Assembly (NCBI GenBank): GCA_002083595.1 | Contig: MSXT01000071.1 | Location: 1-39,367 of the forward strand | Length of the DNA stretch: 39,367 nucleotides | Direction: 5' to 3' | DNA from: Proteobacteria bacterium ST_bin16 | GTDB lineage: Bacteria; Pseudomonadota; Gammaproteobacteria; Burkholderiales; Nitrosomonadaceae | Shown here: piece after piece, positions 25,114 through 32,162 of the stretch | Numbering within the stretch: position 1 is the first letter of the stretch | Layout: the number at the start of each line of letters is the position of its first letter | Position numbers and translations under genes: made by a program | The notes under the pieces: model-generated | Told to the model about the DNA's origin: nothing | Databases searched by the model: none | What the model saw: the letters and a program-made list of their open reading frames with translations, nothing else

Positions 25114-26718
25114 TTGATTACAACCGCCAATATCACCATGCAATTCGGCGCCAAGCCGCTATTTGAAAATGTTTCCGTTAAATTCGGCGGGGGTAACCGC
25201 TATGGTTTGATCGGCGCGAACGGTTGCGGTAAGTCGACGTTCATGAAAATTCTCGGCGGCGATCTGGAGCCGACTGCCGGTAATGTGTCGGTTGATAGCG
25301 GCGAACGGGTCGGTAAATTGCGGCAGGATCAGTTTGCGTTTGAAGATTGTCTGGTGATCGATACGGTGATGATGGGGCACGCGGATTTATGGCGCATCAA
25401 GCAGGAGCGCGACGCGATTTACGCCAACCCGGAGGCGACCGAGGACGATTACATGCGCGCCGCCGAATTGGAGTCCGAGTTCGCCGAGTTGGATGGCTAT
25501 TCGGCAGAAGCGCGCGCCGGGGAGTTACTGCTCGGCGTTGGCATCCCCACTGCCCAGCACCAGGGATTGATGAGCGCCATCGCGCCGGGTTACAAACTGC
25601 GTGTGTTGCTCGCGCAGGCGTTGTTTTCCAATCCCGATATCCTGCTGCTGGACGAGCCGACCAATAACCTCGATATCAATACCATCCGCTGGCTGGAAGA
25701 TGTGATCAACGCCAGCAAGAACACCATTATCATCATTTCGCATGACCGGCATTTTTTGAACAGCGTGTGCACGCACATGGCCGATCTGGATTACGGCGAG
25801 TTGCGCATTTATCCCGGCAACTACGACGATTACATGACCGCTTCGACCCAGGCGCGCGAACGCATGCTGGCCGACAACGCCAAGAAGAAAGCGCAGATCG
25901 CCGACTTGCAATCGTTTGTCAGCCGATTTTCCGCCAACGCGTCCAAAGCCCGGCAGGCCACCAGCCGCGCGCGGCAAATCGAGAAAATCAAGCTGGAAGA
26001 CGTCAAGCCGTCCAGCCGCCAGTATCCATTCATCCGCTTTGAATTTCACGACAAGGAAAAATTGCATCGCCTGGCCGTTTCCCTTCAAGCCATTGGCAAG
26101 CACTTTCCTGGCATGGATAAACCGCTGTTCAAGGATTTAAGCCTAAGCATCGAAGCCGGTGAGAAAGTCGCCATCATCGGCCCGAACGGCATCGGCAAAA
26201 CCACGCTATTGCGTTGCCTGGCCGGTGATCTCGCGCCGGATTCCGGTGAAATCAAATGGACCGATAAGGCGCGCCCCGGCTATTTCCCGCAAGACCATGC
26301 GGCCGATTTTGCGGAAGATTTGTCATTGATGGAATGGATGGATCAGTGGCGGCGAGGCAGCGACGACGATCAAACGATTCGCGGTACGCTCGGCCGATTA
26401 TTGTTCTCCGGTGACGACACCAAAAAATCCACGAAAGTCATTTCCGGCGGAGAACAAGGCCGCATGCTGTTCGGCAAGCTGATCCTGCAAAAACCGAACG
26501 TGCTGCTGATGGACGAACCGACCAATCACCTCGACATGGAATCGATCGAATCATTGAACAGCGCGCTGGAACGATATACCGGTACACTGATTTTCATCTC
26601 CCACGACCGCGAATTCGTCTCCTCGCTGGCTACCCGCATTCTGGAAATGACACCGGATGGTATCAAAGACTTCAAGGGCGATTACGAGGATTATTTGCGT
26701 TCGCAGGGGATTGAATAA
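25114..26718 (+). CDS. ybiT: ABC-F ATPase, YbiT type
   Basis: ABC-F proteins are soluble twin-ATPase proteins that act on the ribosome. The 534-residue protein has two nucleotide-binding domains: Walker A GANGCGKST with LLLDEPTNNLD in the first, and GPNGIGKTT with SGGEQGRMLFGKL and LLMDEPTNHLDMESIES in the second. The first signature, AIAPGYKLRVLLAQALF, is the degenerate form typical of YbiT rather than EttA or Uup. A charged linker lies between the domains. The best start is TTG at 25114 (MITTANITMQFG after AGGT), which matches the family start; the first ATG would be eight codons later. It appears to be a single gene. Confidence 0.92.
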   Translation: MITTANITMQFGAKPLFENVSVKFGGGNRYGLIGANGCGKSTFMKILGGDLEPTAGNVSVDSGERVGKLRQDQFAFEDCLVIDTVMMGHADLWRIKQERDAIYANPEATEDDYMRAAELESEFAELDGYSAEARAGELLLGVGIPTAQHQGLMSAIAPGYKLRVLLAQALFSNPDILLLDEPTNNLDINTIRWLEDVINASKNTIIIISHDRHFLNSVCTHMADLDYGELRIYPGNYDDYMTASTQARERMLADNAKKKAQIADLQSFVSRFSANASKARQATSRARQIEKIKLEDVKPSSRQYPFIRFEFHDKEKLHRLAVSLQAIGKHFPGMDKPLFKDLSLSIEAGEKVAIIGPNGIGKTTLLRCLAGDLAPDSGEIKWTDKARPGYFPQDHAADFAEDLSLMEWMDQWRRGSDDDQTIRGTLGRLLFSGDDTKKSTKVISGGEQGRMLFGKLILQKPNVLLMDEPTNHLDMESIESLNSALERYTGTLIFISHDREFVSSLATRILEMTPDGIKDFKGDYEDYLRSQGIE

Positions 26719-26985
26719 TTTAATATCCGCTCCCATTCCCATTCGCGCTCATCTTCAACAATATTTTCACAGCAATTCTCATGTGTGACGCTGAGAATTA
26801 CGCTGTTTATTTTATAGGCGAATGTGTACAATCAATGGCAATGCCCTTTGTATCCCTGTCCTGTCATTTTCCAGTTTCTTCCATGTCAGCGGTTATCGAG
26901 TGAACAGACGGTTGACTCGCCGCTGAAATCTTCCGGTTAGCCTGTCAACCAACCTGGCGCATATTCATATTCTTATAGAGGTTCT

Positions 26986-27747
26986 ATGTGCTGGAGCGGT
27001 GAAGCATCTGCTGTGCTTGCGGTGACGGGTCTTGCCAGTACCGCCTATTTTTACCGGAAAGGTGAGTCTGGCGTGTTGTGTGCCGCGCTGGCGTATTTTT
27101 CGTTGATGGAATTGCTGCAAGCGTATACCTATACGGTGATCGATCAGTGCGCGGATCCGCGCAATCAGATTGCCACGTTTCTGGGTTACATGCATATCGC
27201 TTTTCAACCGTTTTTTGTCAATGCAGTCGCGATGCATTTCATTCCGGACAGTTTGCGCCGCCGTATTGCACCTGCGGTTTACACCTTATGCGCCGCTGCT
27301 GCGGTTGTCTTTATGATGCGTATTTATCCATTCGATTGGATGACTTACTGCTTCGATAGAGACTACAACATGACGTTTTTCACCAGCGCGAGATACACCA
27401 TGCCGTTCTGCGGCAAAGAGATTTGCTCGACTTCGGGTGCTTGGCATATCGCCTGGGCCATTCCCGCCAACGGCAATGTGTACATGGCAAATGTTTACGG
27501 CTATACCGCTTTTGTACTGCCTCTGTTGTACGGTTCCTGGAAAATGGTGGTGTACCATTTCCTATCGGGACCATTGCTGGCCTATATGACCACAGATGAC
27601 ATGAACGAATGGGCAGCCGTCTGGTGCCTGTATTCCATCGGTCTGCTGTTGCTGATGATTAAAACACCGATCCGGCAATATTTGTATGTAAACAGCTGGT
27701 ACGGATTACCGCTACCAAAATTTTTGCGTGCATCCTCGCACACTTGA
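26986..27747 (+). CDS. Multi-pass membrane protein starting MCWSGEAS, unknown
   Basis: The 253-residue protein has about seven hydrophobic segments. Its start, MCWSGEASAVLAVTGLAS, is reminiscent of uncharacterised membrane-protein families that begin MCWS. A polar central section (FCGKEICSTSGAWHIAWAIP) carries several Cys, Trp and His residues and faces one side of the membrane. LPLLYGSWKMVVYHFLSGPL and TTDDMNEWAAVWCLYS follow. No enzymatic motif is evident. AGAGG precedes the ATG at 26986. A strong terminator follows at 27854. The 267 bases upstream hold nothing definite. Confidence 0.75.
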   Translation: MCWSGEASAVLAVTGLASTAYFYRKGESGVLCAALAYFSLMELLQAYTYTVIDQCADPRNQIATFLGYMHIAFQPFFVNAVAMHFIPDSLRRRIAPAVYTLCAAAAVVFMMRIYPFDWMTYCFDRDYNMTFFTSARYTMPFCGKEICSTSGAWHIAWAIPANGNVYMANVYGYTAFVLPLLYGSWKMVVYHFLSGPLLAYMTTDDMNEWAAVWCLYSIGLLLLMIKTPIRQYLYVNSWYGLPLPKFLRASSHT

Positions 27748-27853
27748 AACTGGCTGGAAACAGCATCATCGCATCAAACGGTTGCGGCTCACTCGCACTG
27801 ATATAAGCCCCTCCGTTTCGGATGTAACCCCTCTCAATCAGAATATCAGTCTA

Positions 27854-27886
27854 CTTTAGCGCACCGTTTGATCCGGTGCGCTAAAG
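27854..27886 (+). terminator. Rho-independent terminator
   Basis: CTTTAGCGCACCG (27854-27866) and CGGTGCGCTAAAG (27874-27886) form a perfect 13-base-pair stem with a 7-base loop, followed by CTTTTACC. It ends the membrane-protein transcript and could work for both strands. Confidence 0.8.
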
Positions 27887-27959
27887 CTTTTACCTCATTG
27901 CATCGTTGTAAACAACGGGTTGTTTCCGGTCTATTTTTCAATTTTAAGGGACGATTGTA

Positions 27960-28589
27960 ATGAAAAATTTTTATAAATCTGTAATGAGCATTCTACTTGT
28001 AACCCCAATATACGCTTCGGCAGCCGTCGATCTCGTCACTAACGGAAGCTTTGAAGCCGATTTGCAAGACAATGGCTCATGGAATCTCTATTCAACTTTG
28101 ATTGGATGGAGCGGCGCTCCGGATATCGAGCTGCGCAACAATGTCGCCGGGTCTGCTTTTGATGGTTCAAATTTTGTCGAATTAGACACGAATTCAAACA
28201 GTTCGATTTCCCAATTATTGGTTGGCACGCCTGGATTGTATCAACTCAGCTTCTGGTATTCGGCCCGCCCCAGCACCGGTAGTGACACCAACGATTTGTC
28301 GTTCACATTGGACGGCTCCGCTCCGGTCACCGTTTTGACCGGTGTCGGTGGAGGAAGCGACCATAATTGGCAAAATTATTCGGCGCTATTTAACTTTGAT
28401 GGCGAAGCACTGCTGACTTTCAGTGCGGTCGGAAGAAGCGACAGCCTCGGTGGCTCACTCGATATGATTTCAATGACCAGCACTATTCCTGAACCGAAAA
28501 TTGTCGAGATGATATTGGTTGGTTTTTTATTACTGAGCCTTACGCTTCGCCGCACCAGTAAAGCTTATTTCTCAAGAAATAAGCTTTAA
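27960..28589 (+). CDS. PEP-CTERM sorted surface protein
   Basis: PEP-CTERM proteins are exported by Sec, then processed by an exosortase and placed on the outside, often in biofilm matrix. The 209-residue protein has a signal peptide (about 1-22), a DLVTNGSFEADLQDNGSWNL start typical of DUF642-like or carbohydrate-binding beta-sandwich domains, a YQLSFWYSARPS strand and GVGGGSDHNWQNYS. It ends with the sorting tail IPEP, a membrane helix (about 180-197) and LRRTSKAYFS. The tail after the Arg pair is longer than usual and its last codons lie in a hairpin. No exosortase gene is in the window. AAGGGA upstream supports the ATG at 27960. Confidence 0.85.
   Translation: MKNFYKSVMSILLVTPIYASAAVDLVTNGSFEADLQDNGSWNLYSTLIGWSGAPDIELRNNVAGSAFDGSNFVELDTNSNSSISQLLVGTPGLYQLSFWYSARPSTGSDTNDLSFTLDGSAPVTVLTGVGGGSDHNWQNYSALFNFDGEALLTFSAVGRSDSLGGSLDMISMTSTIPEPKIVEMILVGFLLLSLTLRRTSKAYFSRNKL
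28559..28588. repeat. Perfect hairpin across the PEP-CTERM stop codon
   Basis: The arms AAAGCTTATTTCT (28560-28572) and AGAAATAAGCTTT (28575-28587) are perfect complements with a CA loop, extended by a T-A pair outside. The last codons of the PEP-CTERM gene (encoding KAYFSRNKL) lie inside it. Confidence 0.7.
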
Positions 28590-28612
28590 GTAACCGTAGA
28601 CGATAGAGATAA

Positions 28613-28655
28613 GTCGCGGGTCAAAAATATGATCGCATGATTTTTGACCCGCGAC
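28613..28655 (+). terminator. Perfect 16-base-pair hairpin after the PEP-CTERM gene
   Basis: GTCGCGGGTCAAAAAT (28613-28628) pairs fully with ATTTTTGACCCGCGAC (28640-28655) around an 11-base loop. A run of A and T in the inner stem makes it suitable for termination in either direction. It lies 24 bases after the stop. Confidence 0.65.
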
Positions 28656-28786
28656 CTATCAATCGAGAATGCTGCTGTACTTTCCCTGCCTGAATCGCCT
28701 CGTGTTTAATCCTGGCCAGACTTCAAAAGAACGGCTCCAGCGTAACGCAGTATAAATATTGACGACGCATGGAATATGAAGCAATA

Positions 28787-28819
28787 AAAAACCCCGCTGC
28801 CGTTAACAGCGAGGTTTTT
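28787..28819 (-). terminator. Rho-independent terminator of the degraded minus-strand gene
   Basis: Read on the minus strand, CCTCGCTG, a short loop and CAGCGGGG are followed by TTTTTTATT. The stem (arms 28787-28799 and 28807-28819) has one mismatch. It lies just downstream of the degraded PEP-CTERM gene end and is presumably its old terminator. Confidence 0.75.
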
Positions 28820-28837
28820 GTTTGCCGGATCGTGATA

Positions 28838-28993
28838 TCAGCTATTTCTTAATCGTCGGCCAGCAAAACCGATAATACCCAGACCCGCCAGCAACATTGC
28901 ATAAATCTCAGGCTCCGGAACCGGTGCACTATATTTGACAATATAGGCAATCCCTGCATCCGGACGGTCATTCCATAAACCGCCGCCCCAGTT
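28838..28993 (-). pseudogene. C-terminal remnant of a PEP-CTERM protein
   Basis: Only the tail of a gene remains: WNDRPDAGIAYIVKYS, which resembles the last strands of C-type-lectin-like PEP-CTERM proteins, followed by the sorting tail APVPEPEIYAMLLAGLGIIG and FAGRRLRNS. The remainder of the gene is missing, and the frame runs without a break into a transposase fragment at about 28994. The terminator at 28787-28819 is intact, so the gene lost its front part. The fused frame, read from TTG at 29092, would give 84 residues and is unlikely to be a working protein. Confidence 0.75.
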
Positions 28994-29159
28994 ACGCGGA
29001 GTAAATTCCTGTAGCCTAGTTCGTTTCAGTACGTCATAAATCGTTGGTCGGCTGACCTGAAAGTGTTCCGCCAAATGCGCTACCTTCCACAACCGTGGTT
29101 TGATATAGCTGCCAGATTTCCTGACGATCCAATAATGTTAAGCGAGTGCGTTTGTGTAT
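28994..29159 (-). pseudogene. N-terminal remnant of an insertion-sequence transposase, frameshifted
   Basis: Minus-strand codons from about 29159 give IHKRTRLTLLDRQEIWQLYQ. After a one-base shift near 29093 they continue as WKVAHLAEHFQVSRPTIYDV and LKRTRLQEFTPR. Together these resemble the helix-turn-helix N-terminal region of an IS481-like transposase (DNA-binding domain only). The first codon is ATA where ATG would be expected. The rest of the transposase is absent; sequence changes at 28994 into a PEP-CTERM tail. No target duplication or second end was found. Confidence 0.7.
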
Positions 29160-29166
29160 ATTTATC

Positions 29167-29190
29167 TACAGTATTCTCCTGAATACTGTA
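29167..29190. repeat. Perfect 10-base inverted repeat beside the transposase remnant
   Basis: TACAGTATTC (29167-29176) and GAATACTGTA (29181-29190) flank TCCT, which on the minus strand is AGGA, a possible ribosome-binding core for the old transposase. It could be part of the insertion-sequence end, an operator, or a stem that hides the ribosome-binding site. No second copy was recognised in this window. Confidence 0.5.
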
Positions 29191-29219
29191 AACAACGCTA
29201 GGAATTCTTACACTTAAAG

Positions 29220-29330
29220 CTATTCGACAACTACCGGTACTTGATTTTCAATCAATTTAACAGTGCCGTTTTCAAAAAACAAAGCAATGACCCAAAAACC
29301 ATTTGGAGAATTTACAAATGGAGTAGTCAT
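29220..29330 (-). CDS. Possible 36-residue small protein
   Basis: A short frame from ATG at 29330 to TAG reads MTTPFVNSPNGFWVIALFFE, then NGTVKLIENQVPVVVE. It is compact and protein-like (a hydrophobic strand, a turn, then two short strands), but I see no ribosome-binding site. It may be a fragment of a longer gene destroyed by the neighbouring insertion-sequence event. Its presence between the transposase remnant and vapB is all the context there is. Confidence 0.25.
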   Translation of the reverse strand: MTTPFVNSPNGFWVIALFFENGTVKLIENQVPVVVE

Positions 29331-29368
29331 GTAGTATCACGTGCAATCCGCTTAACTCAAACACAACC

Positions 29369-29397
29369 TTGATCCTTTATGCACAATTGCCTACACT
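29369..29397 (+). promoter_or_regulatory. Candidate promoter of vapBC
   Basis: TTGATC (29369-29374) and TACACT (29392-29397) are separated by exactly 17 bases. The imperfect palindrome TGTA-TGCAG-TACA at 29398-29410 lies at the expected start of transcription and may be the VapB operator. AAGGAG follows before the vapB ATG. Confidence 0.45.
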
Positions 29398-29422
29398 TGT
29401 ATGCAGTACATAAGGAGTTATC

Positions 29423-29617
29423 ATGAGAACCACTTTAGATTTACCCGAAAATTTGTTAAATGAAGCAATGCGAGTTACCCACGCCGAAACCAAAACAGCT
29501 GTTATCGTGCTGGCGCTAGAGGAGTTAATCCGGAAATCAAAAATTTCGGATCTTAAGAAATTCAAGGGAAAAATCGAATTGGATATTAACCTTGATGAAA
29601 TTCGAGTGCGCCAGTAA
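29423..29617 (+). CDS. vapB: VapB-type antitoxin
   Basis: The 64-residue protein begins MRTTLDLPENLLNEAMRVTH, the ribbon-helix-helix DNA-binding fold of VapB antitoxins. Its C-terminal tail, KKFKGKIELDINLDEIR, would wrap around and inhibit the VapC toxin. The cognate toxin follows directly, with the stop and the next start sharing one base (TAATG at 29617). AAGGAG precedes the ATG. VapB usually represses its own operon together with VapC; the palindrome at 29398-29410 is a candidate operator. Confidence 0.9.
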   Translation: MRTTLDLPENLLNEAMRVTHAETKTAVIVLALEELIRKSKISDLKKFKGKIELDINLDEIRVRQ

Positions 29618-30006
29618 TGGCGATATTGGTTGATACGTCTGTCTGGATCGATTATTTTCGAACCGGTAATAAATCAACCGAACTGGATGATCTCATCGAC
29701 GAAAACGTAATTGTTATCAACGATTTGATTCTAGCCGAATTAATCCCATTCTTAAAGCTGAAGCGCCAAGCAAAAGTAGTTAAATTGCTGAGTGAAATAG
29801 ATCGATTACCGTTGCAAATTGATTGGGACGATATTATGGCTACGCAATTAAAGTGCTTAAAATCCGGATCCAATGGGATTGGCATTCCTGATCTCATCAT
29901 TGCTCAAAATGCAAAGGAAAACCACTGTGCAATATTTTCGCTCGACAAGCATTTCCAAATATTGAGCCAAGTTATTAAAGTCAAGCTTTACCAAGCAAAA
30001 GGTTAA
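29617..30006 (+). CDS. vapC: VapC-type PIN-domain ribonuclease toxin
   Basis: The 129-residue protein is a PIN-domain RNase that cleaves RNA, commonly tRNA or rRNA, when freed from the antitoxin. The acidic metal-binding residues are all present: Asp6 (LVDTSVWIDYF), Glu41 (LILAELIPF), Asp92 (GIPDLIIAQNA) and Asp110 (FSLDKHFQIL), so the enzyme should be active. It is translationally coupled to vapB. The pair lies next to an insertion-sequence scar, consistent with a mobile or recently acquired module. It converges with the M1-like peptidase gene. Confidence 0.92.
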   Translation: MAILVDTSVWIDYFRTGNKSTELDDLIDENVIVINDLILAELIPFLKLKRQAKVVKLLSEIDRLPLQIDWDDIMATQLKCLKSGSNGIGIPDLIIAQNAKENHCAIFSLDKHFQILSQVIKVKLYQAKG

Positions 30007-30103
30007 CGATTTATGTTGGATCATCGAGCTAGGTACAGAATCGCGATCTGTTTGCAATTTCATCCATTATTTATGGCATAAGAGCTCAACTCTCCTGACG
30101 CAA

Positions 30104-32152
30104 TCACTCAACCATCACCTTCTGCACCAACATCGGCCAAGTCCCTTTCTCAATCGCTTGTCGCCCATCAAACACCAGATAGCTTTGCCGTCCGTAGTGC
30201 GGCAGCGGGCGGATGAGCGCTTCGAGCGAAGCGGCATCTTGCGCGGAGATGATGGCGAGCGATGCGCCATCAGCGCGTGCCAATGTCCAGACTTGCGCGC
30301 TGCCTTTTTTGCCGATTTCATCCGGCCGGGCGGGTAACTGTTTGGCAGCGAGCCAGGCGTCAATTTCGGCTTGCAGGCCGATTACCAGCGTTGGTGCGGC
30401 GGAGAGCGGATCGCCGGGCGCTACCGTGTGAAGCTTGCGATCTTGCAATTTGCTGGCAAGCGTTTCGGCAATTTTGCGGACTTCGGGTTGATCGGACAAC
30501 AGCACCGTCTGCGTGGCGGCGTTGACCATCACTTCGCGCAGAATCGGCGGGGCTTCTCCGGGCGCCAGGTGCCGGAACAGACGCAGATCGGGATCGAGTG
30601 AAACGGCTAGCGGTTTGTCCGCCAATTTCAGTGTGAAGGTTTGCTGTGCTTGCTGCATATCGAGCCGGTGGATGGTGCTGCCTTGCTGCGTTTCGATTGC
30701 GACCGGAACTTGCAATTGATACGCCGGTTCGGATTGTTTCAGCGTGATCGACAACTCATATCCAGAACCCGCCGCCGCGTTTTTCACCTCAGCCAGCTCG
30801 ATTGCAGGCGCGCCGCTGCGATTCAGCCATTGCGCAAAAAAAGGCCCGAGCGGTTGCCCGGAAACCATTTCAAACATTCTTTGTACATCCAGCCAAGACG
30901 TCATTCTAAAGCGCTGCACCTTCCACAACCCCTGGATGCCGCGCTGGAAAAGCGTTTCGCCCAGATGATCGCGCAGCATGAAGAAAAACATTGCGGCTTT
31001 GTTGTAACCGACAATTTTCGATGCGCCATGCGTGCGCGAGGTAAAAGCCGTCAGCGGCGCATCCTGCCCCGGCTGCAATGCGGCGAAATCGCGCAGCCAG
31101 CTCAAGCGCATGTCACGCGCGGCGGCGTCGCTTTCCTGTTCTTTGTACGCGTAATCGGCCATGAACGTGGTCAATCCTTCCGACCAATTGCCGCTCTTGT
31201 AATCCGGATAAACGCCATTGCCCCACCAGTTGTGCAGCACCTCATGACCGAGCGAAGTACTGCGGATGAACGGCAATTGCAGCACATCGACACCGAGATA
31301 AGTCAACGTCGGCATGCCGAAACCGGTCGGCGTGGGACTCGATACGACGCTGAACTCCGTATAGGGATACTCGCCGATCGAGGATTCGTACAGCTCCAGA
31401 TAGCTTTTCACGGCATCGAGATAATCCTTCGACAAACTGCTGATCTGCGGATGAAAGTAGGTACGCAATTGAATCGGTTTGTGATTGATATTTTGATGCG
31501 TCTGCGTTTCGATCGCGTACGGGCCCGCCATCAAATCGATCCCTTCGGCGGGATGGGAGAATTGAAATACCGCCTGATAGTTTTGCGGCGATTCATGTTC
31601 TTCGATCAAACGGCCCGCCACCAAGCCTTTCTGGCCGGATGGCAATTCGATGCTGACTTTATAGCGCACCAGCTGCCCAACAACGCGCGGATACCAATCC
31701 GAACTATCCGGCAAGAAAGTACCGGCTTCACCGCTGACAGCAATCGGTCTGCCCAGCGTCTGCTGGTGGTCGAGTGTGGTATCCAGCGGCGCCAATACGC
31801 CTTTCCAGCGAATCAAAAACTGGACTTGGTGCCGGAAAAGAAACGGAATGTTCCAAATATGCGGTTGATTGGCTTGCTCGCGGCCAACACCTAACGGCCC
31901 GTCATTAAAATCCGCCTGAATCACCTCGTACCCAGCGCCCAGCATCAACTGCAATTCTCTCGGCTTATCCACGGTAATGAGGCTTTTCCCTTCAATCGTG
32001 CGGTTTACCGGGTCGATTTTTACGGTGATGTCGTATTCGACATCATTGTGCTTGACCGGCACAGGTGCCGAAAACGCAGGTTGAACAACCAAGAAGCCGG
32101 TAAGTAGCAGAAAAAAACAAGTTCTGATGAAAGTGGAAGTAGTCATGGTCAT
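30104..32152 (-). CDS. M1-like zinc metallopeptidase, periplasmic, noncanonical
   Basis: From MTMTTSTFIRTCFFLLLTGF (start at 32152 or 32146) the protein has 682 residues with a signal peptide cleaved near AFSA. A beta-rich N-terminal domain precedes a gluzincin core: HEVLHNWWGN (303-312) and Glu325 in NWSEGL as the third zinc ligand. Spacing between His307 and Glu325 is one residue shorter than usual for the family. The exopeptidase GAMEN loop is not visible; TPTGFGMPTLTYLG stands near the expected place and lacks its Glu. It may therefore be an endopeptidase or have lost aminopeptidase specificity. The ChaN-PDZ gene ends 10 bases upstream, so both are probably co-transcribed with purL. Confidence 0.78.
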   Translation of the reverse strand: MTMTTSTFIRTCFFLLLTGFLVVQPAFSAPVPVKHNDVEYDITVKIDPVNRTIEGKSLITVDKPRELQLMLGAGYEVIQADFNDGPLGVGREQANQPHIWNIPFLFRHQVQFLIRWKGVLAPLDTTLDHQQTLGRPIAVSGEAGTFLPDSSDWYPRVVGQLVRYKVSIELPSGQKGLVAGRLIEEHESPQNYQAVFQFSHPAEGIDLMAGPYAIETQTHQNINHKPIQLRTYFHPQISSLSKDYLDAVKSYLELYESSIGEYPYTEFSVVSSPTPTGFGMPTLTYLGVDVLQLPFIRSTSLGHEVLHNWWGNGVYPDYKSGNWSEGLTTFMADYAYKEQESDAAARDMRLSWLRDFAALQPGQDAPLTAFTSRTHGASKIVGYNKAAMFFFMLRDHLGETLFQRGIQGLWKVQRFRMTSWLDVQRMFEMVSGQPLGPFFAQWLNRSGAPAIELAEVKNAAAGSGYELSITLKQSEPAYQLQVPVAIETQQGSTIHRLDMQQAQQTFTLKLADKPLAVSLDPDLRLFRHLAPGEAPPILREVMVNAATQTVLLSDQPEVRKIAETLASKLQDRKLHTVAPGDPLSAAPTLVIGLQAEIDAWLAAKQLPARPDEIGKKGSAQVWTLARADGASLAIISAQDAASLEALIRPLPHYGRQSYLVFDGRQAIEKGTWPMLVQKVMVE

Positions 32153-32162
32153 GTTGAAAGAA

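Noticed and set aside
29167..29190. The inverted repeat as a LexA (SOS) box
   Set aside because: The order is TACAG...CTGTA rather than CTGT...ACAG, so it does not fit the usual LexA half-site arrangement.
29423..30006. vapBC as part of a larger phage-defence island
   Set aside because: Only the toxin-antitoxin pair and an insertion-sequence scar are present; no other defence gene adjoins it.
30641..31894. A 417-codon plus-strand open frame opposite the M1-like peptidase
   Set aside because: It is fully antisense to a coding gene with conserved zinc-binding motifs; its composition is shadow-like.
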